DNA of 64,000 bases from positions 62,001 to 126,000 of the forward strand of contig NZ_KB849286.1 of NCBI RefSeq assembly GCF_000368145.1, given 5' to 3'. The stretch is from Acinetobacter guillouiae CIP 63.46 (GTDB taxonomy: Bacteria > Pseudomonadota > Gammaproteobacteria > Pseudomonadales > Moraxellaceae). A program made the translations under genes and the position numbers. This document shows positions 7,977 to 17,078 of this stretch, piece by piece. How positions within the stretch are numbered: the first letter of the stretch is position 1; each line of letters starts with the position of its first letter. The notes under the pieces were generated by a model. The model had not been told where the DNA came from. It worked only from the letters and a program-made list of their open reading frames with translations, and made no database searches.

Positions 7977-9063
7977 TTGAGCCTCCTTGAGAAATAAAGC
8001 CAGTACCGCCACACACGCCATTTTTGTTAGATGGCACTGCAAGTGGCGCTGATTCAGTCATCAAGAAAATTCCGCTTGGATCTTCGTTATACCACTGACG
8101 ATCAAAATATTTAGCCACTGCCCCATTTGCTAACATGTTTTTAATTTTACATTGTGCAATTGAGCCTTGGGTATCTGAGATAGCACCAAAATAATCATCA
8201 GGGATGAAGCGTTTTAAACCATTTTTTAAACGGTAAGTTGCATCATAAACCCACAATTCTTTTTCATCCAAATAGCCTTTAAATGAGGCACCTTCTTGAA
8301 CATTCAAACTTGGCTTATAAGGTACGGCAATACCAGCATAAGGTTTCACAAAACGTTCTTTGAATTCTTCATTATTTGATAAAGCCGCCCAAACCTTTCC
8401 TGACATAAGGTAGAGTTTAGAAGCACCACCATTTGCATCAAGCAGAAGCTTTTCAATAGCTTCGATATCGGTTACAGGTTTAGCACCAGCCTGATTCCAT
8501 GGAATTAATGGTGTAAAGTTCAGGGACGCATCACGTTCATAATCAACCATGTTATATTCATAGTCATCAGATTGAAGTAAATACTTTCCTTTGAGCAATA
8601 ACTCCGTTGCCATCAATAAAACAGAGTTATCAATCGCATCATGATTTCGCTTCATAACTGCAATTTGAGCAATGACCATTTTTTCCTGATCAGATAATTG
8701 CTGACTTCCTGTAGAGATGATCCCTGCAGTACGTAAACGCTCCATTAAGGCTTCATCAAATGAGGTTGCAGGCGTCACCATGTTTTTTGGTTTGTAATAC
8801 GCTGGTTGAACAAATTCGACCTTTGCTGCACGTTTAGTATCAAAAGGCTTACCAGGTTGATGTGGGGATACTAAGGGTGCAAGATCATGCACTGTATTGA
8901 TTTCTGCAAGTGGGACCTCATCACGGTCAAATGATGGACGATTTGGGAACAGCTTATCTAACAGCCAAGTATCCATTGGCTTATAGTTTGTGTGAATAAT
9001 TGCAAGCTCACCAACATCAAGTAATTCAAGTGGTGCGCCATTGACAGTAAAAGACTGAGGCAT
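7969..9063 (-). CDS. Major capsid protein, lambda gpE-type fold
   Basis: 364 residues. It follows a decoration-protein gene and a protease/scaffold gene and matches the capsid E family in length. Visible features include an N-terminal arm (MPQSFTVNGAPLELLDVG), the spine-helix region around DALMERLRTAG... and a C-terminal segment with QWYNEDPSGIFLMTESAPL, the typical 'w...p.g..l...s.pl' capsid E ending. It builds the T-lattice shell. Confidence 0.9.
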   Translation of the reverse strand: MPQSFTVNGAPLELLDVGELAIIHTNYKPMDTWLLDKLFPNRPSFDRDEVPLAEINTVHDLAPLVSPHQPGKPFDTKRAAKVEFVQPAYYKPKNMVTPATSFDEALMERLRTAGIISTGSQQLSDQEKMVIAQIAVMKRNHDAIDNSVLLMATELLLKGKYLLQSDDYEYNMVDYERDASLNFTPLIPWNQAGAKPVTDIEAIEKLLLDANGGASKLYLMSGKVWAALSNNEEFKERFVKPYAGIAVPYKPSLNVQEGASFKGYLDEKELWVYDATYRLKNGLKRFIPDDYFGAISDTQGSIAQCKIKNMLANGAVAKYFDRQWYNEDPSGIFLMTESAPLAVPSNKNGVCGGTGFISQGGSNA

Positions 9064-9075
9064 TGTTTAAAATCC

Positions 9076-9453
9076 TTATACTTTTGAAAATTCGATTTTG
9101 TTTAGAGTTGCTTTTGCACGTGCCGCATCATATTTAGATGACTCTAAATATTCCCCAGCAATTCGCACAGCTTCGATACTGAATACACCACCAAAATAAA
9201 TTGGAATTTCAATTCCATCAGCTGCCATTTGGGTTGCTTGTTGAGTAGTTACATCTTGGCCACATACAACATTCCAAGTTTTTTCATCTGTTGCATGAGT
9301 GACCACATTGGAATCAGATAAAATCAACAGATCCCCAGCTTTGTAAGCCGTTGCAGTAGTCACCTTGGCATTTGCACGACGAAGTTTTTCAACATCTAGA
9401 TTGAATGGGCGTGATTCTCGGCTCACGTTTCCTAAGTAGGTTTTATTGCTCAT
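9076..9453 (-). CDS. Head decoration protein
   Basis: 125 residues (MSNKTYLGNVSRESRPFNLD) with a compact β-barrel-like pattern: AGDLLILSDSNVV, WNVVCGQDVT, IPIYFGGVFSIEAVRI. It lies directly upstream of the capsid gene, the usual place of gpD-type decoration proteins that stabilise the expanded head. Confidence 0.75.
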   Translation of the reverse strand: MSNKTYLGNVSRESRPFNLDVEKLRRANAKVTTATAYKAGDLLILSDSNVVTHATDEKTWNVVCGQDVTTQQATQMAADGIEIPIYFGGVFSIEAVRIAGEYLESSKYDAARAKATLNKIEFSKV

Positions 9454-9456
9454 TTA

Positions 9457-10419
9457 TTAAGCCCCTTTGTTCTGGCCAGCGAAGGCTTGAGCACCAGAAG
9501 TAAACTTGTGAGGTTGATCTTGATTAGGTGTACCACCTTGACCACCAGTCGCTTGGTGATTGAATAAGTGTTGCAGTGCTGGATTTATTGCAGGAATAGG
9601 TTGCTGTTGTTGTCCTGCTGCTGGTTGTTTTGATGAGAACTGACGAAGTTGTTTAGCCATAAAACTAAAAGCAACATCATCCATATCTGTATAGGCCTTA
9701 GTGTCATCAGCACTGAATTGAGTGTTTAATTCAATTTGAAGTGCTGCAATGTCTTCAGTACGTTTTTCAGCTTTAAACTTTTTAAGTTCAGTTTGTGCTT
9801 GATCACGTTCTTGCTCTGCTTTAAGACGAGCAGCTTTCTCTTGTTCGAGTTCGCTCATGTTGGTGTCCTCTTGTGGAGTTGAGTTTGTTTTACCTGAAAA
9901 GGCTTGAATTGATGTCTGAGTGTCGGCTCCTACACCACAGATTGTGATTTCGTGGACTCGTACATTTCTAAAAACATGCAGTGGCCCTGTGAATTCCTGA
10001 CCATTTACTGTGATCGTCTTACCTGCAGATATTTCCTCAATACTGTCAGGATCTGCCCACCAAGACATTTGAAACGGATATTCTTCATCTGCGTCAGTAA
10101 CAATTTCTTGAGCACGTGGATTAGATAGGAAGTGACCCTTAGCTTTGAATTTATTGGTTGTTTCAAATTCAGTTGCCACCCCTACACGAAGTCCACCAAA
10201 ATGTTCTTCAACTAGACCAATCTTTGGCTTTAATTGAATATTTTGAAGATCAATAACTACTCCACTTCGGCCCCAGTAATAGTGGTTATCAATTCGTCCA
10301 CCGCTATATACTTCTGCATCAAATGTACGGCGCTTCTTCGTATCATCTTCATTAATCGAAATTGGTACGTTTACGGCTGTAAATTGATGCTTCAGATGTT
10401 CTTTCAATTCATCTGGCAT
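9457..10419 (-). CDS. Prohead protease/scaffold fusion (Mu gpI-like)
   Basis: 320 residues. The N-terminal half looks like a phage prohead protease domain (VEEHFGGLRVG...GHFLSN...WWADPDSIEEI...VHEITICGVGADT). After about residue 190 a Glu/Lys/Gln-rich coiled coil (EQEKAARLKAEQERDQAQTEL) and a Gly/Gln-rich tail form a scaffold-like part. An internal ATG at the linker (MSELEQEK), preceded by GGACA-type bases, could give a separate scaffold product, as in several phages. Start chosen for the GGAG 9 bases upstream. Confidence 0.75.
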   Translation of the reverse strand: MPDELKEHLKHQFTAVNVPISINEDDTKKRRTFDAEVYSGGRIDNHYYWGRSGVVIDLQNIQLKPKIGLVEEHFGGLRVGVATEFETTNKFKAKGHFLSNPRAQEIVTDADEEYPFQMSWWADPDSIEEISAGKTITVNGQEFTGPLHVFRNVRVHEITICGVGADTQTSIQAFSGKTNSTPQEDTNMSELEQEKAARLKAEQERDQAQTELKKFKAEKRTEDIAALQIELNTQFSADDTKAYTDMDDVAFSFMAKQLRQFSSKQPAAGQQQQPIPAINPALQHLFNHQATGGQGGTPNQDQPHKFTSGAQAFAGQNKGA

Positions 10420-10434
10420 TTTTCATGCTCCAAT

Positions 10435-10461
10435 AAAAAAACCACCCATTTGGGTGGTTTT
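10435..10461 (-). terminator. Terminator after the 10478-10885 gene
   Basis: Perfect ACCACCC/GGGTGGT stem with a 4-base loop and a run of seven Ts on the minus strand. It isolates the upstream hypothetical gene from the protease gene. Confidence 0.75.
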
Positions 10462-10477
10462 GGAATTACATATTTAG

Positions 10478-10885
10478 TTACTTGTATTGAGTCGCTGTAT
10501 TTAGAAAAAGTCCAGCAAGGGACTCATCCCAATTTAATTCGTCAGTTAAAAAGGATACGCTCAATATCTCCTTATTCTCGAACATTAACCAGAAATTTAA
10601 AAAAGCAGAAAAACTTAATCGCCAGCCATTTTTGCTTATCTTTTCCTTATGATTTCTTGCTAATGATTTCATAAAATCAATAAATATTTTTGTATCCTTG
10701 CTGTTGAACCACTCCTGAGTATTATCAATCTTAAAATGTTCGATAAGCTTGGGATACTTCGCGAATCCATATTCAGGATCTGGATCACCCAAAAAACCAA
10801 CATCTAACACTTTATAATATAAATTAACTAGATCTTCTGATTGGGTTAATGTTTTAAACACCTTACTTTGACTAGGGCTTAGCAT
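10478..10885 (-). CDS. Hypothetical protein inserted in the head module (moron-like)
   Basis: 135 residues from the ATG at 10885, which is preceded by a strong AAGGAGG; an in-frame upstream start would lack this. It begins MLSPSQSKVFKTLTQSEDLV and has aromatic-rich helices (FSAFLNFWLMFENKEI). There is no signal or membrane segment. A private terminator follows it and about 70 noncoding bases precede it, unlike its tightly packed neighbours, so it is probably cargo. Function unknown. Confidence 0.6.
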   Translation of the reverse strand: MLSPSQSKVFKTLTQSEDLVNLYYKVLDVGFLGDPDPEYGFAKYPKLIEHFKIDNTQEWFNSKDTKIFIDFMKSLARNHKEKISKNGWRLSFSAFLNFWLMFENKEILSVSFLTDELNWDESLAGLFLNTATQYK

Positions 10886-10953
10886 ATTGTGCCTCCTTAA
10901 AACTAAATCTCGTAAAGTTAATCCAATTTTCGCGCCCATGTAAATTAATATTT

Positions 10954-12216
10954 TTAAGCCAAACTAAATAACATATTATTTCTTACAAACAACCTCGTAG
11001 CATCCTCATTTGTACGCTGTAAAATTACCGACTCACTATTTACCTCAATAACTTTAAGATTCAAATCTGGTGCCAATAGAGCCCCATCCAGACCTTGTAT
11101 TTTTGATAGATCAATTGCATGGCCTTTCATATCTAAAATTGTGATTGTTTTGCCCGCATTCTCAGCTGTTTTAAACAGAGTAGGTGTTTGAATACCGATT
11201 ACATTACCTTTTTGCAAGTTGAATGAATCAAAACCTTTGATATTGTTTCCAGTAAGTTTGTTTTTGAGATTCTTTGCAAATCCAAGCATCGATTGAAATG
11301 AATCATTCATCCAATCCCAAATAGACTTTGATTTTCTATCAATACCTTTCTTGGTTACAGCATCTTTCAAAAGTTCGGTCAGATTCTCATCTTCAGTTAC
11401 AAGCTCTACAACAAAGCGCGGTGCTGACGGTGCTATATCTTTGCCACTATCAATCACTGTATCTAAAAAATCATCTAAGATTTTTCGGTTTGATTGCTCA
11501 AGTGGTTTAAAAGCATCAACGATTGCCCTTTCAACATCTTGCTCAAGCAAAGCAGTATTCTTAATATCAAGAATTTCTGATGAGTATGAAAGATCCAAAA
11601 GTTTGTCTGCTATTTTTTGATCAAGTACTTCATTTAAATTCGAGCCCCAAGTCGCAGGGTTAAAACTCCAACCTAAATTACGTGCAACCTCTGGTAGATC
11701 CTCATCTGAAGTAATGCCGTATTTCTCAGCTTGCTTCTTAGTTAAAGCAATCACATGGCAACGACACATAAAATCCCACGGCGGGTAATACAACGTCCAA
11801 AATGGATCATCAATATGCCTAATGATGTTGTTTAACTTAAGGTGAGTTGGTCTTACCCGGCTATCATTAATCGCAACATACATTAAATATGGTCGTGATT
11901 CCTTGTTAGCCTGTTGCTGTGTCCATCTACCATGTGCATAAGCCATCTGCATGTTAGTACGGTAGATATTTGCTAGGTGATGATCTGAGAGTTCAATGCC
12001 CTCATCAGCTATATGTTTCTTAAACTCATCAAAAGTTGAACCATCTTCAGTTGATTTATTTACCAGCTCCAAAACAGTCTTAATTCGATCGATAGAGGCC
12101 AATCGACTTACTGTAGCGGAGTAATGCCTTGTTTTAAGATCAAGCAAGTAAAACTCTTCAGGTAAAACGACATTGCGACTGCGCGCATATTTCAAGGCTT
12201 CTACATAATCAGTCAT
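10954..12216 (-). CDS. Phage head morphogenesis protein (Mu gpF / SPP1 gp7 family)
   Basis: 420 residues. The centre carries the family signature: YRTNMQMAYAHGRW, then RPYLMYVAINDSRVRPTHLKLN and YYPPWDFMCRCHV, the 'D.rtr..H..l...i....pf' plus 'PpCrC' pattern. These minor head proteins associate with the portal. The C-terminal ~200 residues add a domain resembling polymorphic-toxin/phage-barnase extensions in other gpF proteins, but I cannot identify it. It starts 2 bases after the portal stop. Confidence 0.85.
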   Translation of the reverse strand: MTDYVEALKYARSRNVVLPEEFYLLDLKTRHYSATVSRLASIDRIKTVLELVNKSTEDGSTFDEFKKHIADEGIELSDHHLANIYRTNMQMAYAHGRWTQQQANKESRPYLMYVAINDSRVRPTHLKLNNIIRHIDDPFWTLYYPPWDFMCRCHVIALTKKQAEKYGITSDEDLPEVARNLGWSFNPATWGSNLNEVLDQKIADKLLDLSYSSEILDIKNTALLEQDVERAIVDAFKPLEQSNRKILDDFLDTVIDSGKDIAPSAPRFVVELVTEDENLTELLKDAVTKKGIDRKSKSIWDWMNDSFQSMLGFAKNLKNKLTGNNIKGFDSFNLQKGNVIGIQTPTLFKTAENAGKTITILDMKGHAIDLSKIQGLDGALLAPDLNLKVIEVNSESVILQRTNEDATRLFVRNNMLFSLA

Positions 12217-12218
12217 GT

Positions 12219-13685
12219 CTATTTTCCTTGCCTGGCATGTACATATCCCATCACATCAGACATAAACAACGCTCTCGACATTGTGAGTTCAAAATCATCC
12301 ACTGATGAACCTTTAGTTGCTGAATACAACTTAGATATCAATTCGCTTGTGTCCGTTGATTCAGATACGATTACTTCAAGTTCTGATTCAGATAACAGAA
12401 CCTTAGGCTGATTTTTAGCAATCTCTTCAAGTTCAATCTGTTCAGGCTTTAAGTTTTGACTATGAGCTTTAAAATTGAATGAAGTTTTAGAGAGTGCATG
12501 AAATTGTGGAGTAGGTAATGTGTTAGCTTCACTCGCAACAGCCACATCGCCATCTTGCAATCCATATTCACGTTGGAAGTACTGCGGAGTAAGATTAGCC
12601 CCTGCATTCTTTAAATGAGCATCTCGTTCAGCTTGATCTTTATTTAGTGGTTTAGGTTTTTCGCCTAAAATAACTTCATAATCCCCCCAGTTATTTAATG
12701 TACAAAGAGCATTTACAATTGCCTGCAAAGTAGGAGTAATTAATCGCATATCAGATTTTAATTTATCAAGACGAACGTTTTCATGAACCAAACCTAGTGC
12801 TCTGCTCCCAGTCCCATCTGTACCACTCGTAAGTGTTTGCCCTAATACAACCTTTTGGATCTGACGGATTAACTGATTATTAAATGATTCAAACGATGAT
12901 CCTGCTGTACCACTACCAGGTGTGGAAAGCATTTGAACATCATCTTTCCCATCAATTGACAGTACACTTTGAGCATGTGCATTTAACAAAGCATTATTCA
13001 TATCAGTGGTCGTTGTATCTTTACTATTCACTTTCCCAAGTAAAATGGGTGTTCCAAAACGCTCTAAAAACTTCGCCCAAAATTTAAAGCCATTCTGTTT
13101 AAAGAAAAACAACCAATACAGAGTAGCTAATAAGGATTTACCATAAGGATTCTCATAAGAAGCCTTACGTCTTGTTAAAAAGAATTTAAAAGTTTGATCA
13201 ACTTCTTTTTCAGCATATGTTCCATCCTGACGGTAGATTAAACGTCCATCATTTTTAGGTTCAAACCATTGCATTGGCTTTTCACCGATCCACTGAATAC
13301 CTATGTAACCTTCAGGCTTTAACTCATATACAGCCTCTTGTACTGAATAACCAAAGAATAATGCATTTAAACCACAAGATACGATTTCGTAATACCACTC
13401 TTTCACTGTGAGATTAAGAAGCTCAGATTCAGGAGTATCATTTGGTTCAACACGAAAAGGGGCTGCAAGCAAAGCATCTAAACGAGTTTCAATTGTTTGA
13501 GCGATCTCATCATCATCGAGCATAATTTTAAGCTTATGACGTTGAATACCTGCTTTTCTTAACACTTCATCTGTATCGGGTTGTCTTCCAAAGTTTACTA
13601 AAAACTTAGTTACCGCTTCCTGAGAATACAAATTCCCATAAGACAAAGCCTTTTTTGACGCTTTGTCCTTTTTTGACTTTGTCAT
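12219..13685 (-). CDS. Portal protein (DUF935, Mu gp29-like)
   Basis: 488 residues, matching the DUF935 family in length. It forms the dodecameric DNA channel at one vertex. Typical segments are KLKIMLDDDEIAQTIETRLDALL (start of the portal core), MQWFEPKNDGRLIYR, and FWAKFLERFGTPILLGK. The C-terminal third is helical and hydrophilic. It is encoded between the large terminase and gpF-like genes, as expected. Confidence 0.88.
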   Translation of the reverse strand: MTKSKKDKASKKALSYGNLYSQEAVTKFLVNFGRQPDTDEVLRKAGIQRHKLKIMLDDDEIAQTIETRLDALLAAPFRVEPNDTPESELLNLTVKEWYYEIVSCGLNALFFGYSVQEAVYELKPEGYIGIQWIGEKPMQWFEPKNDGRLIYRQDGTYAEKEVDQTFKFFLTRRKASYENPYGKSLLATLYWLFFFKQNGFKFWAKFLERFGTPILLGKVNSKDTTTTDMNNALLNAHAQSVLSIDGKDDVQMLSTPGSGTAGSSFESFNNQLIRQIQKVVLGQTLTSGTDGTGSRALGLVHENVRLDKLKSDMRLITPTLQAIVNALCTLNNWGDYEVILGEKPKPLNKDQAERDAHLKNAGANLTPQYFQREYGLQDGDVAVASEANTLPTPQFHALSKTSFNFKAHSQNLKPEQIELEEIAKNQPKVLLSESELEVIVSESTDTSELISKLYSATKGSSVDDFELTMSRALFMSDVMGYVHARQGK

Positions 13686-13701
13686 ATTTGCTACCTATTT
13701 A

Positions 13702-15378
13702 TTAAAAAATTCGACTTCCAGCACCTGCAGGTTTTTTACCTTTTCGTCCCTGAACTCCACTAAAGCAGATCATTACACTATCTGCTCGGTTAGGTGATGA
13801 AGCACCATCAGGTTGCTTATTTACTAGAATTTTTCCAGCACCATTTTTGGTGTATGTGGGTTGTGATAACTCAGTAACTAATGCCTCTAACTCCGCCTTT
13901 GGTAAATCCTCACTAGATAAAGAAATTATCGAATCAGGATCATATTTCATTCCATTGAGCGCTCTATACGTATTTTGGAATCGCAATCGTAATGACCACC
14001 AAGCTTGTGCTTTTAAATTTGCAAAGAAATCTACATTCTTTCGAGCCTCAACCATCTCTTCATCTGGCTCAAACACAGCACCTGAACCTCTAAACGGATC
14101 CGCTTGTATTAATTTGATTCCTTTCGCTTCGTTTTGCTCATTAATAACTCTCGCATCACCACGCACACCTGCACCAAGCCCATCAGCATCATAAAGAAAC
14201 TGGTTTAAATTTCGCTCAATGCTAATATCTATTGTCTTTTGTGTAGTTCCAAAAATATCATCCCCAACACCAGACCATGTATCTAGATATTGCAGCACTA
14301 CACCATGTCTATCCGCAAACGAGTTCTTATCTTTACCCTCATCAGCTACATCAAGGCCGCCTATACGATCGCCTGAAGGTCTAATATCAAGATTAATATG
14401 AGCATCAATAGATGCTTGTACCCATGCACTTGGTATCAAAACACCTTCAACAGAAGCGGCATAGTTAATATCTACCTCTTGAGCAAGGACAACATCATCA
14501 AGTGTGGCTAATTGCTTTTCATACCATGGAAAAATCAACTTACCACGCAATTCAACTTGCCAATTTTTATCTGGATTCGCGCGCCATGGCATAGTAAATA
14601 TTGGATATCGTCCGCTAAATCGATCTCGATAAAAACGATCACCAATACCGTTGGGTGTTGATCCTTTGATATGAACGTTTGTATTTTGTGATATTGCTGC
14701 ATCTACCGCTTCTTGACGCTCGACAAATGCCCATTCATCAAGAAAGTACATTGTAGTTCGTCCACCACGGCCAATGTTGTCACCCGCCTCACCCGTAATT
14801 GTTGCACCATTATCAGGATTGATGATACGCATGTAATTATCATGCACTTTTTCAATAAAGCCCTTTGGCTTCATCCACTCAGGCATTTTACTGAACATAT
14901 CTCGGATTTTATGAAACAGCGTTTTAGGGTCACCCTTTTTATCAACCAACTCTTCCTTACGGCTTCCTACACCGCCAGCAAAACCCTCAACAAATAGCCA
15001 ACGATGCAAGAAAAATCCTAATACAACATAAGACATTCCCTCATCACGTGATTTTTCAATCAAGCCATGTGTTTGAGTGTTTTCACGTTCAAGCAACCAA
15101 TCAACAAGCTCAACCTGTTTTGGACGTAACACAAAAGGAAGATTTGCGGGTAATCCGTATGACATACCACGGGGATCATAAGTCCAGATCCAATTGTTAA
15201 ACCAATGCACTGGATCAGTTCGGCATTTATAAAGTTCAGCCTGTTTGCTTAATTCGTTTTGCTCTGTCACCGCTTTATAATAATAACGGCGGCTCATTTC
15301 CCCTATCACATCAGGCAAACGTGTATTGATTGTCCATGTCTTGATTAAGGGTGCAATTTCATCCAGTGCATAAGTCAT
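13702..15378 (-). CDS. Terminase large subunit
   Basis: 558 residues. The ATPase part has a Walker A-like GLIEKSRDEGMSY (about residue 105-117) and a Walker B TMYFLDEWAF (about 208-217) with the catalytic Glu. The nuclease part begins with IGGLDVADEGKDKNS, the first Asp of the RNase H-like fold, followed by FLYDADGLGAGVRGDA. It packages DNA into proheads together with the small subunit, whose stop it overlaps by 4 bases. Confidence 0.93.
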   Translation of the reverse strand: MTYALDEIAPLIKTWTINTRLPDVIGEMSRRYYYKAVTEQNELSKQAELYKCRTDPVHWFNNWIWTYDPRGMSYGLPANLPFVLRPKQVELVDWLLERENTQTHGLIEKSRDEGMSYVVLGFFLHRWLFVEGFAGGVGSRKEELVDKKGDPKTLFHKIRDMFSKMPEWMKPKGFIEKVHDNYMRIINPDNGATITGEAGDNIGRGGRTTMYFLDEWAFVERQEAVDAAISQNTNVHIKGSTPNGIGDRFYRDRFSGRYPIFTMPWRANPDKNWQVELRGKLIFPWYEKQLATLDDVVLAQEVDINYAASVEGVLIPSAWVQASIDAHINLDIRPSGDRIGGLDVADEGKDKNSFADRHGVVLQYLDTWSGVGDDIFGTTQKTIDISIERNLNQFLYDADGLGAGVRGDARVINEQNEAKGIKLIQADPFRGSGAVFEPDEEMVEARKNVDFFANLKAQAWWSLRLRFQNTYRALNGMKYDPDSIISLSSEDLPKAELEALVTELSQPTYTKNGAGKILVNKQPDGASSPNRADSVMICFSGVQGRKGKKPAGAGSRIF

Positions 15379-15875
15379 AACTTACCTGTAATTGCTAAAC
15401 GTGAAAGTTCTTGCGGGGTCATTTCTGCAAGTTCTTCAGGGCTTAATAAGATTGGTTGAGTTTTCTGTTCAATCTCAGTTTTAATTGCTCCACCATTTGC
15501 CCCTGTAACCTCTTGTCGAGTTACACGGCCATCAGTTTCTTGAAATGCTTGCTTAAGCAGATTTTGTTTTAATCGCTTGTTTTTACCTGACTCGTTGTAC
15601 ATTTTTTGAAGTTCGTTAAGGCGAAATGCTTTGTTTGCAATTGCAATATCTTCAATATTTTCTCGGAAGTCCTTGCGTGTACGCTCAAACAACTCTTTTA
15701 ATTTTTTGCTTAGATTACGCCCAGCCACTTTTGTCGGGTCGTAAACTGCAACCTGTTGCCTGGTTATCTCAATATTAAAATCTTGCTTTACAGCTTCGAC
15801 TACTTGTAAAGGGGTTTCAAAGCAAGCAAGAGACTGAACTATAAAGATTTTCACAGGCTCTTTTAGTGCTGCCAT
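15375..15875 (-). CDS. Terminase small subunit (DUF2280 family)
   Basis: 166 residues. The N-terminal half is a winged/helix-turn-helix-like DNA-binding part (VKIFIVQSLACFETPLQVVEAV...ITRQQVAVYDP), followed by a coiled oligomerisation region and the C-terminal PEELAEMTPQELSRLAITG that would contact the large subunit. DUF2280 proteins occupy this place in Acinetobacter-type phages. First gene of the late operon in the window. Confidence 0.85.
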   Translation of the reverse strand: MAALKEPVKIFIVQSLACFETPLQVVEAVKQDFNIEITRQQVAVYDPTKVAGRNLSKKLKELFERTRKDFRENIEDIAIANKAFRLNELQKMYNESGKNKRLKQNLLKQAFQETDGRVTRQEVTGANGGAIKTEIEQKTQPILLSPEELAEMTPQELSRLAITGKL

Positions 15876-15913
15876 AAACTCACCTTCGTATAGCTACGTA
15901 TAGCAAAATAGAT

Positions 15914-15938
15914 AAAAAAAATCCCCTATTAAGGGGAT
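15914..15938 (-). terminator. Terminator separating cargo from the terminase operon
   Basis: ATCCCCT/AGGGGAT stem with a 4-base loop and eight Ts on the minus strand. It ends transcripts of the Hint-protein region before the small terminase gene. Confidence 0.75.
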
Positions 15939-16001
15939 GCTTGATAAATAATAGACCTCTTACAAAAGTCAAAAAATGATCAGGTGTCAATGTTGATTTT
16001 A

Positions 16002-16130
16002 TTAAGTTTCATCAATTCTAAAGCTATCATTTATCCAATATTTCATTACGGCAGGAAACAATTTCTGAAAGTTTTCAACAGTTAGACTTTTCGAAAAATG
16101 TTTCCTATCCTCCTCAGTTGTGCACCCAAA
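16002..16130 (-). pseudogene. Possible out-of-frame C-terminal extension of the Hint protein
   Basis: One base out of frame with the end of the Hint gene, a frame runs through its stop codon and encodes about 38 residues (…TTEEDRKHFSKSLTVENF…WINDSFRIDET) before TAA at 16002. The frame has coding-like composition but no good start codon of its own. It could be the remnant of a C-terminal partner (extein) now cut off by a single-base change. Coding status is uncertain. Confidence 0.3.
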
Positions 16131-17055
16131 TTCCCGCATCACCGACAAAGTAAGTATGAGTGTCCTCAACTTCAATATTATAAACCGTCATGGTGAGATG
16201 GCCTTCACCTTCACTCCATTCTACTGTATCTGGGTCGCGCCAATGACCCTGTCTAAATCCATAAAATTCAGCACCTTCTCGATGCTCTTCAGGAGTCTGA
16301 TCAATTAAACGTTGTTTCCATTCATGATCATTTATCCAGAGTTTATCCATTATTGGTCTATAGGCTGGGTCACTGTAGTCTCTCTCACCTGTGATTAAAT
16401 CAATAAAGCGTCCTCCTGATTGCCCAGTCTCATCACTATAGTCAACAATATAACCAAAACCGGCTTTATACGTTTTTAGTAATGGAGTTATGCCTTTATA
16501 TTTACCATCATAACCGCCTCCACCATAGCTAATAAATTTGTTACCATCTTTAATCACCATAGGATCTTGAGGAGTTAAATTTTCTGCTGGTAACCAGCCT
16601 TGATTAATTGTCCAAAATGGGTGACAAGCTGTAACAAATAATGAAGATGGTTTTGCTTGTTGATCTAGAGTTCTTCTTAATTTAAAACGCTCTTTAATCG
16701 GTAGCTTTGGATCAACGTAGTGATCAAACTCCATAAGGAATATTGGAACATTATCTGTAGTCGTGGTTTTACGAATTCGTTTATAAACCAGTTCACCACT
16801 ACCATCTGCAGCTTTAGATAAAACTTTATCACCAACCTTAAGTTGTTCAATAGCGATAAGCCCTTGCTCAGTATGTACCATAGTGCCCGCAGCAAAACAG
16901 GTATGTGATTTATTATTGTCTCCAACGTTACTATCCTTGATTGGTACTATCCCCCTGTCAGTTTGAACCAATCTACCTCCATTAAAAGAGGTTTGGTCAG
17001 GTATTATCGAAGCTTGTACTTTCTGATAATTGATTGTTAATTTATTTTTTTTCAT
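16114..17055 (-). CDS. Hint-domain (intein/hedgehog fold) protein without C-terminal toxin
   Basis: 313 residues from the ATG at 17055. The Hint domain starts at CFAAGTMVHTEQGLIAIEQL, where the Cys is the splicing nucleophile. It continues with KVGDKVLS and the TACHPFWT block-B His, and ends VYNIEVEDTHTYFVGDAGIWVHN, where the last two residues are the conserved His-Asn of a cleavage junction. The protein stops exactly at this Asn. In polymorphic toxins a toxin follows this point. Cotranscribed with 17079-17594 upstream. An autoproteolytic maturation role is inferred. Confidence 0.8.
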   Translation of the reverse strand: MKKNKLTINYQKVQASIIPDQTSFNGGRLVQTDRGIVPIKDSNVGDNNKSHTCFAAGTMVHTEQGLIAIEQLKVGDKVLSKAADGSGELVYKRIRKTTTTDNVPIFLMEFDHYVDPKLPIKERFKLRRTLDQQAKPSSLFVTACHPFWTINQGWLPAENLTPQDPMVIKDGNKFISYGGGGYDGKYKGITPLLKTYKAGFGYIVDYSDETGQSGGRFIDLITGERDYSDPAYRPIMDKLWINDHEWKQRLIDQTPEEHREGAEFYGFRQGHWRDPDTVEWSEGEGHLTMTVYNIEVEDTHTYFVGDAGIWVHN

Positions 17056-17078
17056 CTCTAACAATACCTATTTAAACA

